A DNA stretch of 64,000 nt from JADCRZ01 sp041751095 (GTDB lineage Bacteria; Bacteroidota; Bacteroidia; Chitinophagales; Chitinophagaceae): NCBI GenBank assembly GCA_041751095.1, contig JBGSYC010000294.1, forward strand, positions 1 through 64,000, read 5' to 3'. Positions within the stretch are counted from its first letter, which is position 1; every line of letters begins with the position of its first letter. A program made the translations under genes and the position numbers. The notes beneath the pieces were generated by a model, which was not told the origin of the DNA, did no database searches, and saw nothing but the letters and a program-made list of their open reading frames with translations. Below, piece after piece: positions 29,501 to 36,109 of this stretch.

Positions 29501-29659
29501 GTACAGGGTGATTACCGGCCTAACCGGCAGGCGGAGGAATTACGCATACAGCTATCAAAAGATATTGATGTTCAGACGCAGCGTTTGAGAGAGCTGATTC
29601 AGTCGAACAATGGAGCTGTAAAAAAGATGATCTCGGAAAAAGGATTAATGATCATGTGA
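26519..29659 (+). CDS. Large exported BNR/sortilin-type beta-propeller protein (B)
   Basis: The ATG at 26519 begins a signal peptide (MRHIKSTLLLLLLSLGLAGYGQ) and gives 1046 residues. The longer frame from 26357 runs through the GC-rich repeat and is rejected. Asp-box/BNR turns recur (RTKDAGQTW, KSTDAGETW, RSKDGGSTW, KSTDGGDTW, RSDNAGKTW, KTDDYGKTW). The line-up with protein A at 18279 is close over the whole length: both have MRWRELGPFRGGRS-like openings, AWYY or PWYY, HNQPTAQFYRV, DPKRKGLLYAGTEKG and ATHGR blocks. They are paralogues. A C-terminal helical region (about 900-1040) is likely coiled. Function is unproven; the setting beside M14 and M20 peptidases points to peptide metabolism. 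Confidence 0.86.
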   Translation: MRHIKSTLLLLLLSLGLAGYGQNSKNSKKSKTESVTAGTTYEPELYNGMRWRELGPFRGGRSGAVTGVKGNPNLYYFGSVGGGVWRTKDAGQTWENITDGYFGGTIGAIAVSESDPNVIYAGEGEQTVRSNVSSGWGLWKSTDAGETWKHIGLKDSRHIGRIRIHPNNPDLVYVAVMGNLWVDSETRGVYRSKDGGSTWEKVLFASKSAGAVDLTFDPGNPRILYASTWNIRRNGWRMDSGGPDSKLWKSTDGGDTWTNLSDAPGMPKGINGIIGVTVSPKNSSRVWAIIENAEGGVFRSDNAGKTWVRTNKDRSLLQRAWYYCRIYADTENEDIVYIMNVSYGRSKDGGKTFELFNAPHGDHHDLWIDPANNQRMIIADDGGGQVSNDGGANWSTYHNQPTAQFYRVVTDNHFPYRIYGAQQDNTSVRINSRSKGNSITEQDWEALSIGESAHLAPDPLDENIVYGSDYKGKMTMVNTLSGQDRSSSVWPDLPAGSGVDVMKYRFNWNYPILFSPHNPKKLYAGSNHLHVSFNGGESWDVISPDLTRAEPETMRSSGGPITQDNTGAEYYANLFAITESPYTEGEIWTGSDDGLLHVTRDAAKTWNNVTPPTSPKYNMMNCIDVNPFVKGGAYVAATSYKFGDYTPYIYKTDDYGKTWKVITNGIPKDEFVRTMRADPKRKGLLYAGTEKGMWVSFDDGANWNRFQLNLPPVPVHDLAIKNDNLIAATHGRGFWLIDDLTPLHQLNDEVAKKEVFLYKPLAAYRMAGESGGRGVNRKLQGENHAAGVTIQYYLKDVKDSSEVKLDILELNGNLIRSWSSKSKDPANQIEVKNGGNNFVWNLRYQGYKTFPGMVYYGSPNVGPKAVPGKYKVRLTKKGQTQEQEFEVLKDPRLATTPEDYKAQFDFIIKVRDKVSEANQAVIDIRKIKEDMVYLKNKIGSDVAYSDISNALKKYDSALSVIENTIHQTKNQSVQDPLNYGIKLNNRLAFLMADEVQGDYRPNRQAEELRIQLSKDIDVQTQRLRELIQSNNGAVKKMISEKGLMIM

Positions 29660-29733
29660 GATAAAAAGCATTTTAACGGCGGGGCTTCACAAGTGTGTAC
29701 GGGGTATAGGTATTTGCGTAAATGATATATTAC

Positions 29734-30250
29734 GGTGCGCTGCACCTGTTATATTACGGAGCGCTTTTCTGTACATACATTTTCTGTACATACAAAGGGA
29801 TCGCAAGTTATTTATTTCTACATTCTTACAATGGTGCAGCGCACCGTAATATAATTCTTTAACGGCAAAATTTAATTCAACCATATGAGCCGTGGGCTGC
29901 ACCTGTTATATTACGAAGCGCTTTTCTGTAAATACAAAGGGAGCGCATGTTGTTTGTTTCTACATTCGTACAATGGTGCAGCGCACCGGAATATTTGTAG
30001 ACAAATTTATGATCTCAAGTCAGGTGCAGCGCACCGTAATATGATTCTTTCACAACAGAATTTAATTTTACCATATAAGCGGTGTGCTGCACCTGTTATA
30101 TTACGAAGCGCTTTTCTGTACATACAAAGGCATCGCATGTTATTTATTTCTACAATCTTACAATGGTGCAGCGCACCAGAATATTTGTAGAAAAATTTCT
30201 GATTTCAAATCAGGTGCAGCGCACCGTAATATTGTTCTTTCACAACAGAA
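29734..30250. repeat. 190-bp tandem array with GGTGCAGCGCACC palindromes
   Basis: Two full units, 29871-30060 and 30061-30250, each exactly 190 bases, begin TTTAATT and end with a TTCTTTCACAACAGAA block. A shorter first unit (about 29734-29870) lacks roughly 50 internal bases and has a small internal duplication of TTTTCTGTACATAC. Each full unit carries three palindromes of the GGTGC-AGC-GCACC type, such as 30023-30035, plus a conserved TTACGAAGCGCTTTTCTGTA block. The array fills the gap between two convergent genes, the BNR protein (+) and the slipin (-), so it may also act as a two-way terminator zone. Open frames on both strands repeat the same peptide (NGAAHRNI) and are not genes. Confidence 0.9.
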
Positions 30251-30260
30251 TTTAATTTTG

Positions 30261-31040
30261 TCAGGAATTTTTAACCAGTTCCTGTTTGAGTCCCTGGTTT
30301 AAAAAAGGCGTCAACAAGTCGATGGGTACAGGGAAGATGGTTGTTGAGTTGTTTTCCACTGCTATCTCTCTTAATGTTTGCAGGTACCGCAAGGTTAACG
30401 CGCTTGGCTGTTCGCTCAACACTTTTGCCGCATCGGCTAAACGCTGGGATGCCTGGAACTCACCTTCTGCCGATATTACTTTACTGCGTCTTTCCCGCTC
30501 AGCTTCAGCCTGCCTCGCCATGGCTCTTTGCATTTCCTGGGGCAGGTCAATTTGTTTTACTTCTACAGTGGACACTTTTATACCCCAGGGTTCTGTTTGG
30601 GAATCTATGATTTGCTGAAGCTTGTGATTGATCACTTCCCTTTGAGAAAGCAGGTCGTCTAACTCCGACTGGCCTAAAACACTTCTTAGTGTTGTTTGGG
30701 AAATCTGGGAAGTAGCCATCAAAAAATTTTCCACTTCAATAATTGCCTTATGGGGTTGCAATACCCTGAAATAGATCACTGCATTTACCTTGATCGAGAC
30801 ATTGTCCTGGGTAATAACATCCTGCGGCGGCACGTCCATTACCACTGTCCGTAAGCTTACCTTCACCATTTTCTCTATAAACGGTATCAATACGATCAAT
30901 CCGGGACCACGAACGCCAACCATGCGGCCAAGCCTGAATACAACACCCCGTTCATACTCATTTAAGATGCGGATAGAACTGGCGATTACGTAAAGCGCGA
31001 GCACCACAATGATAACCATTGAAAAAGGAAAATTTTCCAT
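30261..31040 (-). CDS. Slipin / SPFH (Band 7) membrane protein
   Basis: A 259-residue stomatin-family protein. One N-terminal membrane segment (MVIIVVLALYVIASSI) is followed by the SPFH/Band 7 core: NEYERGVVFRLGR, RGPGLIVLIPF, DVPPQDVITQDNVSIKV, SQTTLRSVLGQSELDD, PWGIKVSTVEVKQIDLP, then the alanine/glutamate-rich coiled coil ARQAEAERERRSKVISAEGE. It scaffolds membrane microdomains. It lies 108 bases after an NfeD protease in the same direction, the conserved NfeD-slipin pair known across bacteria and archaea, in which NfeD cleaves slipin near its C-terminus. Confidence 0.95.
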   Translation of the reverse strand: MENFPFSMVIIVVLALYVIASSIRILNEYERGVVFRLGRMVGVRGPGLIVLIPFIEKMVKVSLRTVVMDVPPQDVITQDNVSIKVNAVIYFRVLQPHKAIIEVENFLMATSQISQTTLRSVLGQSELDDLLSQREVINHKLQQIIDSQTEPWGIKVSTVEVKQIDLPQEMQRAMARQAEAERERRSKVISAEGEFQASQRLADAAKVLSEQPSALTLRYLQTLREIAVENNSTTIFPVPIDLLTPFLNQGLKQELVKNS

Positions 31041-31148
31041 AGTGTGATTTGTTTAAAAAGAACTTTAGAAAAACATTTGACGTAACATGATGACCCAAAA
31101 ATAACAGATCCTCCTTTATTCAGCGAAACCTGAGTGACCGATATTATT

Positions 31149-32420
31149 CTACACCTGCATTACCTGAAGGGTAAGGTTATTTATCGCTGTTACTTTTATC
31201 TTTTGTCCTTTGTCAATAGTACCTGATATTGATTCAGCTTTCCAGAGTTCGCCGTGTACTCTTACCATCCCTGAAGGCTCGAGCCGTGCCAGCGTTTCAC
31301 CTATTTCGCCAACCATTCCTTCAATACCGGTTACCGGTGTGGCCTTTTGGGCCTTAACCGCTGCCCCAATTAAAAAAGTGAAGAAAAGCGCTGTAGCAGC
31401 AGTGGTGGATATGATTACACCTTTGGAAATCCTGATGACCTCGAGTGCCGAATCTGTTCTGATCAGCATTATTGAACCAAGTGCTAACGCAATAACACCG
31501 CCCACGCTCAATATGCCGTGGCTGGTAATCTTAATTTCTAAAATAAAAAGAATGATTCCAAAGATGATCAGCGCAAGCCCGGCATAATTTAAAGGTAAAG
31601 TATGCATGGCGTAAAAGGCAAGGATAAGGCAAATACCACCTATTACCCCGGGCGCTATTGCTCCCGGGCTATACAATTCAAATAAGAGCCCGTAAAAGCC
31701 GAGCATCATAAGAATATAGGCAACGTTTGGATCACTGATCATGTCCAGTATCTTTTCTACAAAGCTTCTCTCAATGGTATCAACTTTAGCATTAGCGGTT
31801 TGCAGGCTTTTATTGCCTGTATTCAGTTCTACAATCCTTCCGTTTATCTGTTTGAGCAGATCGGCTTCATTCTGTGCAACCAGGTCCACCACTTTTTTTT
31901 GAACAGCTTCCACTTCCGTTATCGAGACACTGTTTCGAACCGCGTCTTCTGCCCAGTCAAGATTCCGTTTACGCTTTTCTGCTATTGCCCTTATAAACGC
32001 CGCCGCATCGTTTGTTGTTTTGCTGTTCATTGTAGAATCCATGCCGCCCTGCATATTTACAGGATGTGCCGCCCCGATATTTGTAGATGGAGCCATTGCG
32101 GCGATATGCGCCGCCATAGTTATAAAAACACCCGCAGAGCCCGCATGTGCACCTCCGGGAGAAACATATACAACAACCGGCACAGGGGATGAAAGGATAT
32201 CACTTACAATTACCCTGGTGGATTTTAGTAATCCCCCTGGTGTATTAAGATGAATGATCAGGCATTCAGCTTTTTCCTCCGATGCTTTATCAATAGCATT
32301 CTTTATGAATTCAGCAGACGCCGGATTAATGGTGCCATCAACCTTTATAGAAAGAACCTTTTGTGCTTCAACTACAAAAGGCAGCAGCAGGAGAGTGAGG
32401 CATAAGTAAAGGGGCTTCAT
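31149..32420 (-). CDS. nfeD: NfeD family membrane-bound ClpP-class serine protease
   Basis: 423 residues from the ATG at 32420 (a GTG two codons earlier is possible). A signal peptide ends near VEAQ. The ClpP-like domain (about 22-190) has LNTPGGLL, SPGGAHAGSAG with the likely nucleophile Ser95, and Lys134 in MNSKTT as the partner of a Ser-Lys dyad, close to the spacing known for archaeal NfeD. Four to five transmembrane segments follow (about 230-355), then a C-terminal OB-fold NfeD domain (VTGIEGMVGEIGETLARLEP). It is upstream of the slipin gene in a two-gene unit. A good -7 motif lies 32 bases upstream. Confidence 0.94.
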   Translation of the reverse strand: MKPLYLCLTLLLLPFVVEAQKVLSIKVDGTINPASAEFIKNAIDKASEEKAECLIIHLNTPGGLLKSTRVIVSDILSSPVPVVVYVSPGGAHAGSAGVFITMAAHIAAMAPSTNIGAAHPVNMQGGMDSTMNSKTTNDAAAFIRAIAEKRKRNLDWAEDAVRNSVSITEVEAVQKKVVDLVAQNEADLLKQINGRIVELNTGNKSLQTANAKVDTIERSFVEKILDMISDPNVAYILMMLGFYGLLFELYSPGAIAPGVIGGICLILAFYAMHTLPLNYAGLALIIFGIILFILEIKITSHGILSVGGVIALALGSIMLIRTDSALEVIRISKGVIISTTAATALFFTFLIGAAVKAQKATPVTGIEGMVGEIGETLARLEPSGMVRVHGELWKAESISGTIDKGQKIKVTAINNLTLQVMQV

Positions 32421-32451
32421 AGACACAGGTATTTATTGTATGAGCCTTATC

Positions 32452-32459
32452 CAAATGTA
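32452..32459 (-). promoter_or_regulatory. Putative -7 element upstream of nfeD-slipin
   Basis: On the minus strand this reads TACATTTG, a perfect match to the Bacteroidota -7 motif TAnnTTTG. It would place the start of transcription about 25 bases before the NfeD ATG. I see no clean TTG at the usual -33 distance, so confidence is moderate. Confidence 0.4.
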
Positions 32460-32628
32460 ATTTAGACAATTCTACCAGTGTTGAATGAAAATGAGGAATA
32501 TAAATACGCGGCGCTATTCCTTGCAGGCAAAAACGAGAGACGATCAGGTCTGCAAACAGGAAACCCGCGGGGGTTTACAGGAGCGAATTTTATGACATTC
32601 CCTGCCGGTTGAAAATTTTTAGGCACCC

Positions 32629-32658
32629 TGTAGAGCCGCCATGCATGGCGGCTCTACA
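32629..32658. repeat. Perfect 30-bp palindrome
   Basis: The half-site TGTAGAGCCGCCATG is followed by its exact reverse complement, giving 30 bases of perfect dyad symmetry centred on ATGCAT. CACCCTG just before and CGCAGGG just after extend the possible stem. No T-run follows on either strand, so it is not a classical terminator. It may be a small mobile palindromic repeat or a protein-binding site. Confidence 0.85.
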
Positions 32659-32794
32659 AACGCAGGGTTTACAACAATTTCATTACACCAATCGTATTTT
32701 ATGCCTGAGGCAATGCCCGGGCGCCCTTAAACCGATGTGATTTAATGATGGCTTTCTGCACGAAAAGGAAAACGATTCTAAAAATCGAAGTTCA

Positions 32795-33223
32795 TCAGGG
32801 AACGATCGTTATTGTTTTGCTTTCTTCGCTGCGTAACAATTCTTTGGCTTGTAAATTAGTTGCCACTACGGTAACGGTATAAGTACCCGGCACCGGATAT
32901 ATCTTAAAAAATCCGTTTGTTCTTTCACCAGGGTCAAACAAGTCTCCACGGCTTCCGTACTGAGCGTGGATTTTACCCTCTTCACCCGTGTAAATGATCA
33001 GGTGCTCGGCGTTTGTACCACAGTAGAAAAACACCACCTGCTGTCCGGCTTTCGCTATGCTGGTGGTATCGGATAAGCCCTGCGCAGTTACCGTCTTGAT
33101 CGTGAAACAGGCATCAGGGCTTTTTACTTCAACTGTTTTATCACAACCACTGATCAAAGCAGCTGTTACAAAAATCAGGATTGCGAATGGTAATTTGTTG
33201 CGATTATATTGATCGTGTGGCAT
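32795..33223 (-). CDS. Small lipoprotein, PKD-like, unknown function
   Basis: A 142-residue lipoprotein with the lipobox LISGC, cysteine at residue 27. The mature part is a single beta-rich domain (VVFFYCGTNAEHLIIYTGEEG, FFKIYPVPGTYTVTVVATN) that looks like a PKD/immunoglobulin-like fold: the GTYTVTVVATN strand is characteristic. It is the last gene of a minus-strand unit SusC-SusD-FAS1-lipoprotein, 40 bases after the FAS1 gene. It likely sits on the cell surface and may bind the cargo of that SusCD pair. I cannot assign a ligand. Confidence 0.8.
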   Translation of the reverse strand: MPHDQYNRNKLPFAILIFVTAALISGCDKTVEVKSPDACFTIKTVTAQGLSDTTSIAKAGQQVVFFYCGTNAEHLIIYTGEEGKIHAQYGSRGDLFDPGERTNGFFKIYPVPGTYTVTVVATNLQAKELLRSEESKTITIVP

Positions 33224-33263
33224 AATGATTTTCTAAGACCTTTATTTATTTAAAGAGCCGATA

Positions 33264-34400
33264 TTAATAACCTGCTGCCGGCGTGATAACCCTGTCCACA
33301 ATATGAATTAAACCTCTGAATGTTCTCATGTCTGCTTTCGTAACATTGGCTGTGCCAAAAACAAAAGGAGTGGCAGTAATCATCACTTGCTGAACCCCGC
33401 TTTTATTAAAGAGCGTGGGATTGTTGGCGTTAGTTGAAAAACTGCTCTGAAGCCTTCTTGCTGCGGTCTGATGAATATGAAACAGAATCAGGTTCACCAG
33501 GCGCTGCTCCGTCATGGTATTGATGTTTCTGCCCCTGTCGGTATTGGCAACCGTTGCTCCGGAAGTAGTGGTAACCGTTGCGCTGTTAAAGTATTGGGTA
33601 AAGGCTGCGGTGGTAGGTGCAAACACGGTACGCATGCTGTTAGAACCATTAAAATAGGCTTTGATCGTTCTGGACTGATCAACCAGCGCCTGGTTGATAA
33701 CAGGTCCGGTAGCAGGATTCCGCACCGGCTGAACGTTAGAAGCGCGCTCTATCGCCTGGTAGAAAGTACTAAGTTCCGGAACCGTTTTTATGGTCTGTCG
33801 TAAAGACATAAGGTTCAGGCCTGGCGGCACCAACACCGAATCTAAAATATGTACTGCCCCATGCGGCGCAAGCCTTTGCTCAACAATAGTAGCTCCATTC
33901 TGGCTGCTGCGCTCCGCCGGCAGGGTATTTTGCTTATTCAGTACAATTTTATCTATAGAAGAAAAAACCGAGATGGCACCCCCCTGGCGGGTGATAAAAG
34001 ACGGCATTTTTGAAAAATCAGCAGTCTCTATTTTCTTACCATCGACAATATGGTACCTGATAAGCGAATCCAATACATCTGCATCCAGTGCGAGCTGCTG
34101 GAAACTGTTAAAGCCTTCATGTTTGTAAGCAGAGGTATCAGATAAAAACATTTCGAATCCACTGTTTAAGGGAGCAAAAACAGTATATGTTTTGCCTATA
34201 TTATTCAAATCCCGTGACAGGCTCCGGGCATTAAGGCCGCTTAAGAAAGTGGACAATGTAGTGTCCGGAAAAATTTTCCACATGACGCTCGGGGCAAGGC
34301 GGACTTCTTTTTCGTTTGCCTTCCTGCAACTGGTACTCAATACAATCACCAGCAATATAAATAAGTAATTTCCAGCGCTGTTTATTTTAATGGTATTCAT
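33264..34400 (-). CDS. Fasciclin (FAS1) domain lipoprotein
   Basis: A 378-residue lipoprotein: LSTSC places the acylated cysteine at residue 25. Two FAS1 domains are visible. The first (about 40-195) has the core motifs YTVFAPLNSGF, LIRYHIVDGK and a GAVHILDSVLVPP end. The second (about 205-375) is more diverged, with TVFAPTTAAF, LILFHIHQTA and GLIHIVDRVI. FAS1 domains mediate adhesion or binding of carbohydrates and proteins. The gene begins 45 bases after the SusD stop, so it belongs to the same operon and is probably an extra surface-binding subunit of that system. Confidence 0.9.
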   Translation of the reverse strand: MNTIKINSAGNYLFILLVIVLSTSCRKANEKEVRLAPSVMWKIFPDTTLSTFLSGLNARSLSRDLNNIGKTYTVFAPLNSGFEMFLSDTSAYKHEGFNSFQQLALDADVLDSLIRYHIVDGKKIETADFSKMPSFITRQGGAISVFSSIDKIVLNKQNTLPAERSSQNGATIVEQRLAPHGAVHILDSVLVPPGLNLMSLRQTIKTVPELSTFYQAIERASNVQPVRNPATGPVINQALVDQSRTIKAYFNGSNSMRTVFAPTTAAFTQYFNSATVTTTSGATVANTDRGRNINTMTEQRLVNLILFHIHQTAARRLQSSFSTNANNPTLFNKSGVQQVMITATPFVFGTANVTKADMRTFRGLIHIVDRVITPAAGY

Positions 34401-34445
34401 TATTTCGGGGTTCTAAAAAGTAATAAATGCTGTTAATGCGGGTCA

Positions 34446-36086
34446 TTAATTTCCGGCATACCCCGGATTATTCCGGTAGCCGGTTTGAGCAAGTTGATCA
34501 CGCTGAATCGGAAACATTCTCAGTTTTTCCACTTCTTCAGGTGTATCCCAGTATTGAGTTGGCGTTAAATCATAAATGCGGTTTGTCCGAATCAGGTCAA
34601 ACCAGCGGTGGCCTTCAAAAGCCAGTTCAAGCAGGCGTTCCTGTTCTATTGCCAGGAAAAGACCGGCTTCCGTTGCTGAGGCCGCAGGCAGATTAGCGGT
34701 GGTATAATCAACCGGGCTAATTGCAGCAGGTTCGAAGCCATAAGCGCGGCGGCGGATTTTATTTAATTCAGCAATCGCCTGAGCTTCCATATTCAACCTG
34801 TAAAGAGCTTCGGCCTTCATTAAAATTACGTCAGCAAGCCTGATCAGCTTAATGTTATCGTCAGCATCCTTTCCTCCGGTTTCGTTTACCGTTCCCGAGT
34901 ATTTATTTACGTAATACCTGTTTCTGTCGGCGTTATTGTTCCATGGGGCTAACAGTATTCCGTTAATGGTGGTAGGCTGTATGCTGGCGTCCCGGCGAAG
35001 ATCTTTATAGATGGTTTTAACTGCGGAAGTCCCGGTACCTGTAGTGACTTCTATATCGGCATATCCTGTTCCACTTGGCGTGGTCGGTATTAATTTTGGA
35101 TTGGGGGCTAAATTTAAGCCGCCGCCACGTCCTCCGGCAGCACGGGGAAGAACCAGCGATAGTATACCATTGGTTTCGTTAGTTAAAGCATTAAACTGAA
35201 GCTCCCATATTGTTTCCCCCGAATTTTTTATCGTGAACATGGAAGCATACTGCATACCGGGCAACAAGCTATAAAGGGGATTGAGTAAAACGCTGTCGGC
35301 GAAATCTTTTGTCTGGGTAAGAAAAATGGAAACACTGTCGGGTAACGATTCCTTCTCGAAAGTAGCCCGCCATAAAGCAACACTTGCGGATAATGCATAA
35401 GCCGCACCTTTTGTCCCCCTTCCCCGCGATAGAATAACCGAGGAGCCGTGATTTACAGGAAGATATTTACGGGCAAATTGCAAATCATTCATAATCTGCC
35501 ACATCACCGTTGCATCGCGGGTTGTTTTAAAATTCACGCCCTTGTCGTAGAAATGCTGCTCGTAGGATTTGTTGCTTTCGATTAAGCTTACAAAAGGCTC
35601 GGTAATTAAGGGGATATTCCTCCAGGTACGAACAAGATAATAATAAGACCATGCTCTTACGAAGCGGCCTTCCGCTTCTAACTGAAGCCTCTGGTTTTGC
35701 AGCGTTGTGCTTTCACCAACATCAATTAACGGAGTGAATTTTATAACGTTATTTGCGTTATTGATAGCCGTCCAGAAAGGCGCCCATTTTACCTGGGGAT
35801 TATCATTGGTTAAGTTGTTGGTGTACAAATTTTGCGCGGGGCCGGCATTAGAGGTGCCTGTCAGAGAATAGGCGTCCGAGCGGGCCTCGCTTCTGACCAG
35901 CAGCCAGTTCGCTTCTACCTGCAGGGCGTCGTAAGTGCCTATTACCACGCCCTGCGCCTGGGTTAGATTTTTAAAAAATTTTTCAGGCGGAATATTACTC
36001 ACCGGTTCTTTGTCGAGAATTTTTTTGCAGGAAGCACAACAAAGCAGGATGCCAAAGAATACCGGTATTTTATATGTAGATATCAT
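34446..36086 (-). CDS. SusD/RagB-family lipoprotein
   Basis: I chose the ATG at 36086, giving 546 residues, over a TTG at 36113 that overlaps the SusC stop. It begins MISTYKIPVFFGILLCCASC, a lipoprotein signal with the cysteine at residue 20. SusD features: PPEKFFKNLTQAQGVVIGTYDAL at the start, FVRAWSYYYLVRTWRNIPLI near 145, and LLELAFEGHRWFDLIRT near the C-terminus, ending in GYRNNPGY. It is partner to the SusC just upstream and is followed by a FAS1 lipoprotein. Confidence 0.95.
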   Translation of the reverse strand: MISTYKIPVFFGILLCCASCKKILDKEPVSNIPPEKFFKNLTQAQGVVIGTYDALQVEANWLLVRSEARSDAYSLTGTSNAGPAQNLYTNNLTNDNPQVKWAPFWTAINNANNVIKFTPLIDVGESTTLQNQRLQLEAEGRFVRAWSYYYLVRTWRNIPLITEPFVSLIESNKSYEQHFYDKGVNFKTTRDATVMWQIMNDLQFARKYLPVNHGSSVILSRGRGTKGAAYALSASVALWRATFEKESLPDSVSIFLTQTKDFADSVLLNPLYSLLPGMQYASMFTIKNSGETIWELQFNALTNETNGILSLVLPRAAGGRGGGLNLAPNPKLIPTTPSGTGYADIEVTTGTGTSAVKTIYKDLRRDASIQPTTINGILLAPWNNNADRNRYYVNKYSGTVNETGGKDADDNIKLIRLADVILMKAEALYRLNMEAQAIAELNKIRRRAYGFEPAAISPVDYTTANLPAASATEAGLFLAIEQERLLELAFEGHRWFDLIRTNRIYDLTPTQYWDTPEEVEKLRMFPIQRDQLAQTGYRNNPGYAGN

Positions 36087-36109
36087 TTTTGATATGGCTT
36101 GACGTATGA

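Larger units (their letters stand above)
32421..32794. other. Intergenic region between nfeD and the small lipoprotein
   Basis: Apart from the nfeD promoter element and the 30-base palindrome listed separately, I see no gene here. Around 32600-32670 there is a CCCTG/CAGGG pair outside the palindrome that could extend its stem with a small bulge. Confidence 0.5.

Noticed and set aside
29734..30250. CRISPR array
   Set aside because: The unit is 190 bases with conserved rather than unique sequence between short palindromes, and there are no cas genes.
29885..30302. Overlapping open frames encoding repeated NGAAHRNI-type peptides
   Set aside because: They are translations of the 190-base repeat array; the same peptide recurs because the unit does, and there is no RBS or domain.
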